Counted from the first letter of the stretch, positions 1 through 7,761 are shown. The stretch is 33,271 nt of DNA from Dethiosulfovibrio faecalis (GCF_021568795.1 NZ_JAKGUE010000022.1:1-33271), one strand, 5' to 3'. Notes: generated by a model not told the origin, from the letters alone. Numbers and translations: made by a program.

Positions 1-345
1 GCTGGGAAAGAAGAAGGAGCAGCTCTCCTGACGGGCCACCTCCAGGGCGTTGTAGAGACCGTTCATGTTGACCGACCAGGCCAGCTGGGGGTTCTTTTCC
101 GCGTTTGCCGAGAGTATTCCGGCCAGATGAAGCACCGTGTCGGCCCTGTGTCTCTTCACCAGTTCGGTCAGCTTGGTCCCGTCCGTCACGTCCAGGAGCT
201 CGAAAGGCCCCTCGCCAAGTCGTTCCGATCCCTCTTCCTTCACGTCCGTAGCCAATACGCAGTCGCTGCCGTATTCCTTCCTTAGGCGGCGGATGAGCTC
301 CGTCCCTATCTGTCCCAGTCCTCCGGTTACCACTATTCGTTTCAT
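1..345 (-). CDS. L-threonine 3-dehydrogenase, NAD-dependent epimerase type (3' part cut off by window edge)
   Basis: The first 115 residues of an NAD-binding short-chain dehydrogenase/epimerase are visible; the gene runs off the left edge. The N-terminus carries a Rossmann glycine motif (TGGLGQIG, residues 7-14), followed by an acidic residue after strand 2 (ATDV) that suits NAD binding, and an HLAGILSANAEKNP segment. The glycine motif and the LSANAEKNPQLAW stretch resemble the epimerase-type threonine dehydrogenases, which oxidise L-threonine to 2-amino-3-oxobutyrate for cleavage to glycine and acetyl-CoA. This fits an amino-acid fermenter. The ATG at 345-343 is preceded by a GAGGGGG ribosome site. 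The catalytic Tyr-x3-Lys lies outside the window, so another sugar epimerase cannot be fully excluded. The gene has its own promoter downstream of the hydrogenase terminator. Confidence 0.75.
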   Translation of the reverse strand, partial: MKRIVVTGGLGQIGTELIRRLRKEYGSDCVLATDVKEEGSERLGEGPFELLDVTDGTKLTELVKRHRADTVLHLAGILSANAEKNPQLAWSVNMNGLYNALEVARQESCSFFFPS

Positions 346-399
346 AGGAAAAACCCCCTCAGTTAGGTTCGAAAATTGATCTAATCGACAACCCAGTTC

Positions 400-428
400 A
401 TTATATGCATTCCGTGGCTGCATAACAA
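400..428 (-). promoter_or_regulatory. Promoter of the threonine dehydrogenase gene
   Basis: On the minus strand a perfect -10 TATAAT (405-400) sits 17 bases after a -35-like TTGTTA (428-423). The spacer region contains an inverted repeat TATGCA-N9-TGCATA (404-424) that could be an operator. The -35 overlaps the T-run of the upstream hydrogenase terminator. This is pattern recognition only. Confidence 0.5.
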
Positions 429-460
429 GAAAAAAGAGAGAGGGAATATCCCTCTCTCCT
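429..460 (-). terminator. Rho-independent terminator of the hydrogenase operon
   Basis: Read on the minus strand, a 10-bp perfect stem (436-445 pairing with 449-458) of GAGAGAGGGA type with a 3-base loop is followed by TTTTTT. It lies 15 bases after the stop codon of the hydrogenase maturation protease gene. Confidence 0.85.
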
Positions 461-474
461 AAAAACAAACCAAG

Positions 475-924
475 TTAGGCCTGAGCCCACCATTCCTTGA
501 ACGCCGCTTCCGCCGAATCGACGAAACCAGCGCATTCGTCGGTTATATCGTCGCTAAAATCGAAGGAAACGCCGGTCACAGATATCAAAAGGGTCTTCGG
601 CTTCCTATAACCGAGATCGTCCATAAGGGACAACAACCAACTCGGCCCCATGGAGTGTATGTTCAACCCCTCCAAAGATGGGTCCGGTACTATCTCGTCG
701 AAAGAAAACCCCCCGGGCAGCTCCACCGTGCTCGCATCAACGAAAACCGCCAGATCCACCGAAGTCATATCGTCGGCCAATTCGGGCAGCAACTGAGCTC
801 CCAGCCATAGCTCCGTATCCACTCCCTGACCGCCAAGCCACTCGGCGATCCTCGGAGCCAGAACGTGACCTACGCGATCGTCCTGACGAAACTCGTTACC
901 GTACCCTACAAGGAGAACCCTCAT
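475..924 (-). CDS. NiFe-hydrogenase maturation protease (HycI/HoxW family)
   Basis: This 149-residue protein matches the hydrogenase endopeptidase family (usually 140-175 residues). These enzymes clip the C-terminal tail of the large subunit once nickel has been inserted. The N-terminus has the family motif GYGNEFRQDDRVG (residues 7-19). Candidate nickel-sensing residues are D16, D63 (FVDAS) and H90 (NIHSMGP), matching the acidic/Asp/His triad of E. coli HybD. The ATG directly abuts the TAG of the large-subunit gene (TAGATG), with AAAGGG just upstream as ribosome site, so translation is probably coupled. Being the last gene of the operon whose large subunit keeps a cleavable tail, it is the likely dedicated protease for that subunit. 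No hyp accessory genes are in the window. Confidence 0.93.
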   Translation of the reverse strand: MRVLLVGYGNEFRQDDRVGHVLAPRIAEWLGGQGVDTELWLGAQLLPELADDMTSVDLAVFVDASTVELPGGFSFDEIVPDPSLEGLNIHSMGPSWLLSLMDDLGYRKPKTLLISVTGVSFDFSDDITDECAGFVDSAEAAFKEWWAQA

Positions 925-2355
925 CTAACCCTTTAAGATCTCTCGGATCTCCCTGCCTTCTACGTCCACTATGGAAACCTTCAAAGGCATCTTTCCGACA
1001 GCGTGGGTAGAGCAGGAAAGGCAGGGATCGTAACAACGTATGACGTGCTCCATCCTGTTGAGGGCACCTTCCTTGACGTCTGCGCCGTGGATAAACTCCT
1101 TGGCTACCATCTCGACACCCTTGTTCATGGCATAGTTGTTATGACCGGTGGCCACTATGAGGTTGACCGCCTTGACCGACCCCACTTCGTCCACCTGGTA
1201 GTGGTGTATGAGAGTCCCTCTGGGAGCCTCTATGACGCCTATGCCCTCCGGCTGAAGTCCTTTTGAGGAAACCCTGAGATCGCTGCCAGTGATGTCCTCA
1301 TCCAAAAGCAGCTCTTCCATACGTTCCAGTGCGTACAAGGTCTCCATCAGTCTGGCATAGTGAGTGTACATGGTGTAGTGAACTATGCCGTCCTCTCCCA
1401 GCTCTCTGAACCTCTTGAGCTCTTTGGAGGCCTCCGGGGTGGCGAAGTCGTCGCAGGCGTTGACCCTTCCCAGAGGACCGACCCTGTAGCTTCCCTGGGG
1501 AAAGCCGAGGGAACGGTAGAAGGGGAATTTAAGATAACTCCAGGGCTCGACGTGCTCTCCTATGTGATCCAGATAATCCACGTCGGGGAACTCGTCGGTG
1601 ATCCTTCCTCTGGGACCGCGAAGACGGATGTCGCCGTCGAAAAGCTCCAGCTTTCCACCCTTCACCAACCCGAGGTATGAGCTCTCGAAGGAGGCAAACT
1701 TCTTGGCTTCCTCTCCGTTATCCTCAAGATATTTCCTGATCAACTCGATGGTGGCCTTTATGGCCTCTTTCTGCTCGGGAAGGCCCTTAAGGAACAGATC
1801 CCTTTCCTCTACCTTGATGCTCCTGTTGACCCCACCGGGAATGCTGTGCCAGGGATGGACCTTCTTGCCGCCCAGGGTCTTTATTAGCTCCTGGCCGAAC
1901 TTCCTCATAAAGATTCCCCTCTTGGCCAGCTCGGGGAAATCCCTTGCAACTCCTCCGACGTGTCTCACCGCAGGATCGGCGTCGAATCCGAACAGCAGAT
2001 CGGGGCTGGAGAGATGGAAGAAGCTCAGGGCATGGGACTGAACTATCTGTCCCATGTGCATCAGTTCTCTGAGCTTGTGGGCCGTGGGGGTTATCGTAAC
2101 TCCCAGTATGGCGTCGCAGGCCTTGGCGGAGGCCAGATGGTGGCTAACCGGGCATATTCCGCATATTCTGGGAGTTATCACCGGCATCTCCCTGAAGTCC
2201 CTGCCCTTGCAGAACGCCTCGAAGCCTCTGAACTGGGTAACGTGGAAACGGGTCTCGTCCACGTTACCAGATTCGTCGAGATATACGGTTATCTTGCCGT
2301 GCCCCTCTATTCTGGTTATGGGGTTTACGACGATGGTCTTTCTCTCTTTGGGCAT
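925..2355 (-). CDS. hydL: NiFe-hydrogenase large (catalytic) subunit, group 3 / HydL-HoxH type
   Basis: This 476-residue protein has both cysteine pairs that hold the Ni-Fe(CN)2CO site: RICGICPVSHH (C65, C68) near the N-terminus and DPCLSCSTH (C445, C448) near the C-terminus. The RIEGHGKI segment (residues 15-22) is the usual start of the family. About 25 residues follow H451, the tail removed by the maturation protease encoded immediately downstream. Length and motifs match the soluble NAD-linked group 3 large subunits (HoxH) and HydL of the Acetomicrobium electron-bifurcating enzyme, rather than membrane-bound uptake hydrogenases. The ATG is preceded by GAGGAGGGGAG. It heterodimerises with the small subunit encoded just upstream. 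Assignment as catalytic subunit is firm; the exact subgroup is inferred from the operon. Confidence 0.96.
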   Translation of the reverse strand: MPKERKTIVVNPITRIEGHGKITVYLDESGNVDETRFHVTQFRGFEAFCKGRDFREMPVITPRICGICPVSHHLASAKACDAILGVTITPTAHKLRELMHMGQIVQSHALSFFHLSSPDLLFGFDADPAVRHVGGVARDFPELAKRGIFMRKFGQELIKTLGGKKVHPWHSIPGGVNRSIKVEERDLFLKGLPEQKEAIKATIELIRKYLEDNGEEAKKFASFESSYLGLVKGGKLELFDGDIRLRGPRGRITDEFPDVDYLDHIGEHVEPWSYLKFPFYRSLGFPQGSYRVGPLGRVNACDDFATPEASKELKRFRELGEDGIVHYTMYTHYARLMETLYALERMEELLLDEDITGSDLRVSSKGLQPEGIGVIEAPRGTLIHHYQVDEVGSVKAVNLIVATGHNNYAMNKGVEMVAKEFIHGADVKEGALNRMEHVIRCYDPCLSCSTHAVGKMPLKVSIVDVEGREIREILKG

Positions 2356-2368
2356 GATTCTCCCCTCC

Positions 2369-2908
2369 TCAATCGTACCGCATCATGTCCACAGGTACCG
2401 TGGGGATGCGCCCCTCCAGTATCTCCTGGAAAACGTAAAGTATGGTATCCGCATCTGGAGGACATCCCGGTATATAGACGTCCACCTTAACCTCGTCGTC
2501 TATCGGGATAGCCATGGGAAGCAACTTGGGAAGATCTTCCCCGGGAATGACGCCGTCGGGGTTTACCGTGCTGAGGGTATCCTTGTACCCTACCTCAAGA
2601 GCCTCCTCCGGCTTCATGAAATTCCTCATGGCATTGATACCGCCCATAACTGCACAATCTCCCCAGGCTATCAGGATATCGCACTTCTCCCGAATATCCC
2701 GAGCGATATGGACCTCTTCATCGTTGCCCAGAGCTCCGGAGATAACCCCCACCGTCACCTTGGGGATCTCCTTTATATCGGTTATAGGACAGGAGGTCAG
2801 TTCAACCTTGTCCAGAAGATCGACGATCCTCTCGTCGATATCGAGAAAAGACATATGGCATCCGGCACAGGCCTCGAGCCATACTGTAGCGACCTTTGGT
2901 TTCGACAT
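2369..2908 (-). CDS. hydS: NiFe-hydrogenase small subunit, HydS/HoxY type
   Basis: This 179-residue protein carries the four cysteines for the proximal [4Fe-4S] cluster: C14 and C17 (ACAGCHMS), C85 (GDCAVMGG) and C149 (PGCPPDAD). It has no extra cysteines for medial and distal clusters and no twin-arginine signal, as expected for a short cytoplasmic HoxY-like subunit that passes electrons to diaphorase-type partners. It also shows GALGNDEEV, typical of the 20-kDa NADH:ubiquinone oxidoreductase fold (NuoB-like). The ATG at 2908 follows a GGGGGG ribosome site and lies 12 bases after the NuoG-like gene. Electron path expected: Ni-Fe site, then this cluster, then HydA. Confidence 0.94.
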   Translation of the reverse strand: MSKPKVATVWLEACAGCHMSFLDIDERIVDLLDKVELTSCPITDIKEIPKVTVGVISGALGNDEEVHIARDIREKCDILIAWGDCAVMGGINAMRNFMKPEEALEVGYKDTLSTVNPDGVIPGEDLPKLLPMAIPIDDEVKVDVYIPGCPPDADTILYVFQEILEGRIPTVPVDMMRYD

Positions 2909-2920
2909 GATCCAGCCCCC

Positions 2921-4936
2921 CTACAGTTCCACGGTCTTAGCCTTGTCCGGAGCTACATCGGAAAGGAAGACGCTCTCGCAGGGCCCGACAGAGCAAGACC
3001 TGTCGAGGGTCACGCCAAGCCTGTCGGCCAAACCGCTTACGACCTCATCGACCCCGATCCTCTCGTCGCCGGGCTTCACTATGACCTCGGCCTTTCTGCT
3101 CTCTCCCTCGAGACTACAGTAATGTCCCCCGACCTCGAACCAAGCCTGTGCCGGCAGGATGACGTCGGCCATGTTTACCAGAGGATGGACCATGAAGGGA
3201 GTGTGAGCCACGGTAAAACGGCTCTTGGCCATGGCGTCCAGCGTCTCCGGGTCTTCGTCGACCAGTCCGGTAGACGATACGAACAGGACGTCCAGATCCC
3301 CTTCTCCCAGCCAGGACTCCTGCCCCAACATGGCGTGAAGGGCTCCGAGACTGTTGCCGCTGGTCATCAGAGGGACCACTGCCAGTCCGTCGTCGAAGGT
3401 TCCGCCGGAGACTATGGCAACGTTGGTCACAGCTGTGACGGCCTTGGGGAACTTGGCCGCTTTTTTACCGACCACGAATACCGGTTTTTTCGCACCGGCC
3501 AGTAGCTTCACCGCCTCGCACACCGAAGCTGCGTCGAGATCGAAACGGTCGGCCAATTCAGAGGTATCTATATCCTTGCCGGACTTCACATCGGCCACCA
3601 TCGCACAGAAGCCGCCGAGAAAAGACTCCATATCTGACTCATCAACCCTGAGATCTGAATCGGTTACTCCGGGGAAAGGCGCTCCGTCGCCGGAGACGTT
3701 GATGATGGAAGCCCCGTTCTTTATAGCCCCGACCCTAACGTAGCTCGCCACGACGGGAGCCTCTTCCTGAGGATCGGCACCTACCGTCATTATCACATCG
3801 GACTCGAGAATGTTATGAGCAGCTGTAAAGGGGCGAACCTTCTGCATGGCCACGGGTTCCATACCCTTTAGGAAACCTCTGGAAACGTCGCCGTTGAAGA
3901 CGTCGTATTTCCCGAGTCCGAGACCGTATCTGAAGAGAGCCGCATAGCTGGAGAGATCCTCGTTGGAACTGAGATCGGACACCAGAGCCCCCACTTTATC
4001 CTTGGCGGCACCCTTTATCTTGGACGCGACCAGATCTAGAGCCTCGTCCCAGGATGCCTCCCTGAAGGACGACCCCTCTCTTATCATGGGAACCGCGACC
4101 CTGTCTCGCTCGGTCGACTTGGGAAGCTCCCAGCGCCCCTTGAAACAGAGCTGACCTCCGTCGGGAGACGAGGTCTCGGTTCCCTCGACCCTGGTGACGC
4201 TTCCGGTTCTCACGTAGGCTTTGATCTTGCATCCCATGGAACAGAGGGGACACACGCTCTCCACCACGTCGTCGCAGTCGTTCCTTCTGCCTCTGTAGAC
4301 AAAGTCCCTTATGGTTATGGCACCGGTGGGGCAGACCTGGGCACAGGCGCCGCAGTCTACGCAGCTCTCGCTCTGCCCCAGCAACTGACCGAGATCGGCG
4401 ACGACGTTGGTGTTCCAACCTCTCTTCTCCAGGTCGAGGGTATGGGCTCCGACTTTCTCGGAACAGACCCTGATACAGCGAAGGCATAGGATGCACCGGT
4501 TATGGTCCATCTGAATGGTCTCTTTGCTGGTATCGTTGTGAAAAGGAGCGTACAGGAAGGGATAGCGAACGCTGTCCATTTCGTGTTCTATTGCAAGACG
4601 CTGAAGTTCGCAGTCGCCGCTCTGAGAACAGAACATGCAGAAGTGGTTTCTGCCGGCGAACATAAGCTCCAGAATCTCCTTACGGTACGCCTTCAATTTA
4701 TCCGTCGCGGTGTGGACTACCATCCCGTCGTTGGCGGGAGTGGTACAGGACGTGAGAAGCTTTGCGTTCCCCTCCACCTCTACGACGCACATACGGCAGG
4801 CTCCTATAGGAGAGAGCCCCTCTAGGTAGCAGAGTGTGGGGATATATATATCGTTGGCCCGGGCAACCTCAAGGATGGTCTGCCCCGCCGACCCGTTACA
4901 GATTTTTCCGTCTATGGTCAGGGTAATTTGACTCAT
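2921..4936 (-). CDS. hydA: NuoG-like iron-sulfur subunit of NiFe-hydrogenase (HydA of HydABCSL type)
   Basis: This 671-residue electron-wiring subunit contains, in order: a plant-type [2Fe-2S] domain (C36, C47, C50, C64); a His-Cys [4Fe-4S] site (H98, C100, C103, C109); two ferredoxin clusters (C148/151/154/158 and C192/195/198/202); a further CxxCxxxC...C site (C229, C232, C236, C264); then a molybdopterin-oxidoreductase-like domain to about residue 600. HoxU subunits of standard bidirectional hydrogenases stop near 240 residues, so the long NuoG-like tail is distinctive. No C-terminal molydopterin-dinucleotide-binding domain is apparent, so the tail is probably structural. The start is the ATG at 4936, which follows GGGAGG by 9 bases. 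A longer in-frame start at 5020 would overlap hydB and adds low-complexity Ser/Thr/Pro residues, so it was rejected. A formate dehydrogenase identity is unlikely beside hydS and hydL. Confidence 0.9.
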   Translation of the reverse strand: MSQITLTIDGKICNGSAGQTILEVARANDIYIPTLCYLEGLSPIGACRMCVVEVEGNAKLLTSCTTPANDGMVVHTATDKLKAYRKEILELMFAGRNHFCMFCSQSGDCELQRLAIEHEMDSVRYPFLYAPFHNDTSKETIQMDHNRCILCLRCIRVCSEKVGAHTLDLEKRGWNTNVVADLGQLLGQSESCVDCGACAQVCPTGAITIRDFVYRGRRNDCDDVVESVCPLCSMGCKIKAYVRTGSVTRVEGTETSSPDGGQLCFKGRWELPKSTERDRVAVPMIREGSSFREASWDEALDLVASKIKGAAKDKVGALVSDLSSNEDLSSYAALFRYGLGLGKYDVFNGDVSRGFLKGMEPVAMQKVRPFTAAHNILESDVIMTVGADPQEEAPVVASYVRVGAIKNGASIINVSGDGAPFPGVTDSDLRVDESDMESFLGGFCAMVADVKSGKDIDTSELADRFDLDAASVCEAVKLLAGAKKPVFVVGKKAAKFPKAVTAVTNVAIVSGGTFDDGLAVVPLMTSGNSLGALHAMLGQESWLGEGDLDVLFVSSTGLVDEDPETLDAMAKSRFTVAHTPFMVHPLVNMADVILPAQAWFEVGGHYCSLEGESRKAEVIVKPGDERIGVDEVVSGLADRLGVTLDRSCSVGPCESVFLSDVAPDKAKTVEL

Positions 4937-4955
4937 CTGTTCGAACCTCCCGGGA

Positions 4956-6740
4956 CTAGAGCTTGAGGATCGCGTCGAAGGGGCACTTGTCGTAACAGGT
5001 ACCGCAGCGGACGCAAGCATCCTCGTCTATGACGAACTGGGTCTTCCGATCTCCGTCTATACAGTTGACCGGACAGTTCTTAGCGCAGAGACCGCACTTC
5101 TTGCACTTGTCCTGATCTATCCTGTAACGGATGAGAGCCTGACAGGCCCCGGCGGGACAGCTTCTGTCCTTTATATGAGCCTCGTACTCGTGACGGAAGT
5201 AACGCAGAGTCGTCAAAACCGGGTTCGGAGCGGTCTGTCCAAGCCCACACAACGACATGTCCTTGACCATATGGGCCAGCTCCTCGAGCTGAGCGAGATC
5301 CTCCATGGTCCCATCTCCATCGCAGATCTTCTTAAGAAGCAGGAGCATCTGCTTGGTTCCCTCTCTACAGGGAACGCACTTTCCGCAGGACTCCCTCTGT
5401 GTGAACTCGAGAAAGAACTTGGCGACGTCGACCATGCAGTTATCCTCGTCCATGACGACCATCCCGCCCGATCCCATTATGGCTCCGGCCTTGGCCAGAT
5501 CCTCGTAGCTGACGGGAAGATCCAGGTGATCCTCGGTAAGACATCCTCCGGAGGGACCGCCTATCTGGACTGCCTTGAACTTCTTGTCCCCGAGGATTCC
5601 TCCGCCTATGTCGAAGATGATCTCCCGAAGAGTTATACCCATGGGGACCTCGACGAGGCCGGTATGCTTGACCTTTCCGGTCAGGGCGAAAACCTTGGTC
5701 CCCTTGGACTTCTCCGTTCCCATCGAGGCGAACCAGGCGCCACTTCTGCGGATGATGGACGGCACGTTGGCCCAGGTTTCGACGTTGTTTATGTTGGTAG
5801 GCTTACCCCATAGACCGCTGACCGCCGGGAAAGGAGGCCTAGGTCTCGGCATGCCCCTCCGCCCCTCTATCGATCCCATCAGGGCGGTCTCCTCTCCGCA
5901 GACGAAGGCTCCAGCACCTTCCTTGACGTGAAGAGAGAAGGAAAAATCGGTTCCCAGGACGTTCTCTCCGAGAAGGCCATACTCCTCCGCTTGATCTATG
6001 GCCCTTTTAAGACGTTTTATCGCCAGAGGATACTCGGCACGACAGTAGATATATCCCTCGTCGGCTCCCATGGCGTAGGCGCCTATCATCATGCCCTCGA
6101 TGATGGAATGGGGGTCGCCCTCGAGTATGGATCTGTCCATGAAAGCACCGGGGTCTCCCTCGTCGGCGTTGCAGATGACGTATTTTTTCGGCCCCGGCGA
6201 CTTGGCGCAGAAACTCCACTTGAGACCGGTGGGGAATCCTCCGCCGCCTCTGCCTCTGAGGCCGGAGGTCTTCATCTCCTCCACGACGTCCTCTGGGGTC
6301 ATGGAGGTAAGGACCTTGCCCAGGGCCTCATAACCGTCTCTGGCTATGTATTCCTCTATCTTGTCGGCATCGATGTAGCCGCAGTTGCCCAAGGCTACCC
6401 TTTCCTGTTTAGAGTAAAAGGGGATCTCGCTGTAGTGGGGAACGTGGACGTCGCCCTCCCCGGTGTAGAGAAGACGTTCAACGGTCCTTCCCTTGAGAAG
6501 ATGCTCCTCGACCAACTCGGGGACGTCGTCCTTGGACACCCTGCAGTAGAAGGTCCCCTCGGGATACACGACCACGATGGGACCCATCTCGCACATACCG
6601 TGACACCCGGTCTGAACCACCAGGATCTCGTCGTCGAGATTCTGCTTCTTCAGCTCGGATTTTAGACCATCCATAACCCCGTGGGATCCGCTGGACGTAC
6701 AGCCTGTTCCACCGCATACGAGAACGTGAGCTCTATACAT
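4956..6740 (-). CDS. hydB: NuoF-like flavin/NADH subunit of the hydrogenase (HydB)
   Basis: This 594-residue protein has three parts. Residues 1-90 are a thioredoxin-like [2Fe-2S] domain (C9, C14, C46, C50). Residues about 120-525 are the NuoF core, with the FMN/NADH glycine-rich motif GLRGRGGGGFPTGLKW (160-175), CNADEGDPGAF (190-200) and the N3-type [4Fe-4S] ligands C452, C455, C458 and C498. The C-terminus is a two-cluster ferredoxin domain (C546/549/552/556 and C576/579/582/586), preceded by a C528/C533 pair. This architecture is that of HydB of electron-bifurcating hydrogenases and HndC of NADP-reducing hydrogenases. It binds NAD(H) and FMN, the probable bifurcation centre. The ATG follows GGAGGG. 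It sits between the HndB-like and HydA genes with short gaps of 12 and 19 bases. Confidence 0.94.
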   Translation of the reverse strand: MYRAHVLVCGGTGCTSSGSHGVMDGLKSELKKQNLDDEILVVQTGCHGMCEMGPIVVVYPEGTFYCRVSKDDVPELVEEHLLKGRTVERLLYTGEGDVHVPHYSEIPFYSKQERVALGNCGYIDADKIEEYIARDGYEALGKVLTSMTPEDVVEEMKTSGLRGRGGGGFPTGLKWSFCAKSPGPKKYVICNADEGDPGAFMDRSILEGDPHSIIEGMMIGAYAMGADEGYIYCRAEYPLAIKRLKRAIDQAEEYGLLGENVLGTDFSFSLHVKEGAGAFVCGEETALMGSIEGRRGMPRPRPPFPAVSGLWGKPTNINNVETWANVPSIIRRSGAWFASMGTEKSKGTKVFALTGKVKHTGLVEVPMGITLREIIFDIGGGILGDKKFKAVQIGGPSGGCLTEDHLDLPVSYEDLAKAGAIMGSGGMVVMDEDNCMVDVAKFFLEFTQRESCGKCVPCREGTKQMLLLLKKICDGDGTMEDLAQLEELAHMVKDMSLCGLGQTAPNPVLTTLRYFRHEYEAHIKDRSCPAGACQALIRYRIDQDKCKKCGLCAKNCPVNCIDGDRKTQFVIDEDACVRCGTCYDKCPFDAILKL

Positions 6741-6752
6741 GACGACCCTCCG

Positions 6753-7127
6753 TTAGTCGTCGACCCTGGCGATTACCAGGTCCTCGACGATACGACCGTT
6801 GACGACGTGCTCCGACACTATCCTGGGCACATCCTCCGGGGTCACTCTGCCATAGGTGATTCTCCCTTTATTGGGATAAATCACGTCCAAAAGAGGCTCT
6901 TCCTGACACATGCCGATACAGCCAGTGGTCTGCACCGATACGTCCTTAAGCCCTCTTTTATCTATCTCCTTTAAAACGGCGTCCATAACCTCTCTGGCAC
7001 CGGCGGCGATACCGCAGGTCCCCATCCCCACTATGACCTTCACGGCATTGCTGGATCTCGCAGCGGTCAGATCCGAGGCAGACGTCTTTATCCTGCGCAA
7101 CTCGTCCAAGCTCTTGATCTTAGCCAT
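6753..7127 (-). CDS. HndB-like thioredoxin-fold (2Fe-2S) ferredoxin protein of the hydrogenase operon
   Basis: This 124-residue protein has the VGMGTCGIAAGAREVM segment (from residue 33) and TGCIGMC (68-74) of the HndB-type small ferredoxins found beside NAD(P)-linked hydrogenases. The fold resembles the N-terminal domain of HydB and the cluster domain of HydC, so three such domains are encoded in a row. Only three cysteines are present (C38, C70, C74), whereas the usual [2Fe-2S] set in this fold has four. From memory this three-Cys pattern is shared by the HndB family, so it may not be a local loss. A role as accessory or regulatory electron-transfer subunit is inferred; it may not be a stable part of the core complex. 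The ATG follows GGTGGGGG. Confidence 0.85.
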   Translation of the reverse strand: MAKIKSLDELRRIKTSASDLTAARSSNAVKVIVGMGTCGIAAGAREVMDAVLKEIDKRGLKDVSVQTTGCIGMCQEEPLLDVIYPNKGRITYGRVTPEDVPRIVSEHVVNGRIVEDLVIARVDD

Positions 7128-7145
7128 ATTCCCCCACCTCTCAGG

Positions 7146-7616
7146 CTACTCAAACTTCTCCAGGATTTCCCGTACCTTGCCGGGTTCCAGACGTCCGAAG
7201 GTCTGATCGTCGACCATCATGACCGGTGCCAGACCGCAGGCCCCGAGACAGGCCACCGGCTCGATGGTGAAACGCAGGTCCTTGGTGGTCTCGTTCTCGT
7301 TTATACCGGTTATCTCCTTCACCATATCGAGGATCTTCTGGCTGCCTCTGACGTGACAAGCCGTTCCCCGGCAGACCCTCACTACATGGCGTCCCCTCGG
7401 GTTCAGATGAAACTGGGCGTAGAAAGTGGCCACTCCGTAGATCTCCGCCTCCGGAATCTTTAGATCCTTGGAAACCGTCTTCAAGGCCTCCGTTGGAAGA
7501 TAACCAAACTCTCCCTGGATGCTCTGAAGGATGGGGATCAACCCCCCGTGCTTCGATTTCCAGGGAGACACGATCTCACTGGTTCTGGCGATGACTTCTG
7601 TCGTGTTGAGCGACAT
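7146..7616 (-). CDS. hydC: NuoE-like [2Fe-2S] subunit of the hydrogenase (HydC/HndA)
   Basis: This 156-residue protein of the 24-kDa complex I subunit family starts the hydrogenase operon. An N-terminal helical bundle (GGLIPILQSIQGEFGYLP) precedes a thioredoxin-fold domain whose cluster ligands are C82, C87 (CRGTAC) and C123, C127 (CLGAC). The GVATFYAQF segment is typical of NuoE/HoxE. It pairs with HydB and forms part of the NADH-side electron circuit. The ATG follows a very strong AGGAGGGGG site. An overlapping 67-codon frame further upstream (7779-7576) is out of frame and not credible. Confidence 0.94.
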   Translation of the reverse strand: MSLNTTEVIARTSEIVSPWKSKHGGLIPILQSIQGEFGYLPTEALKTVSKDLKIPEAEIYGVATFYAQFHLNPRGRHVVRVCRGTACHVRGSQKILDMVKEITGINENETTKDLRFTIEPVACLGACGLAPVMMVDDQTFGRLEPGKVREILEKFE

Positions 7617-7706
7617 ATTCCCCCTCCTCTGAGATTGTTAAAAACTTCTCCATGTAAGAATACTCTCTTTCACCGTGCATCTCAAGAAAGGCCCGTTCCA
7701 AAATAC

Positions 7707-7761
7707 AGTATAAAGTATATTCAATAATACATGCGCAATATTCCATATATACTGAATATTG
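7707..7761 (-). promoter_or_regulatory. AT-rich promoter region of the hydrogenase operon with a dyad operator candidate
   Basis: The 160 bases upstream of hydC are much more AT-rich than the genes. On the minus strand two -10-like TATACT hexamers occur (7719-7714 and 7712-7707). Sixteen bases upstream of the first is an inverted repeat, CAATATTC-N10-GAATATTG (7736-7761), covering the -35 position where no good -35 hexamer exists. Such a site would suit a redox or fermentation regulator acting on the hydrogenase. It does not match the Rex (TTGTGAA-N4-TTCACAA) or FNR (TTGAT-N4-ATCAA) consensus well. Confidence 0.45.

Noticed and set aside
2054-3505. 483-codon open frame on the plus strand over the hydrogenase genes
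   Set aside because: It lies antisense to hydL, hydS and hydA, which have full family motifs; no ribosome site or recognisable domain. It is a by-product of codon bias.
2921-4936. Formate dehydrogenase or complex I NuoG
   Set aside because: The molybdopterin-like tail suggested it, but the gene is embedded between hydB and hydS and lacks the C-terminal pterin-binding domain; no other nuo genes are present.
4937-5020. Upstream extension of the NuoG-like gene
   Set aside because: It would overlap hydB and adds Ser/Thr/Pro-rich residues before the true [2Fe-2S] domain; the ATG at 4936 has a good ribosome site.
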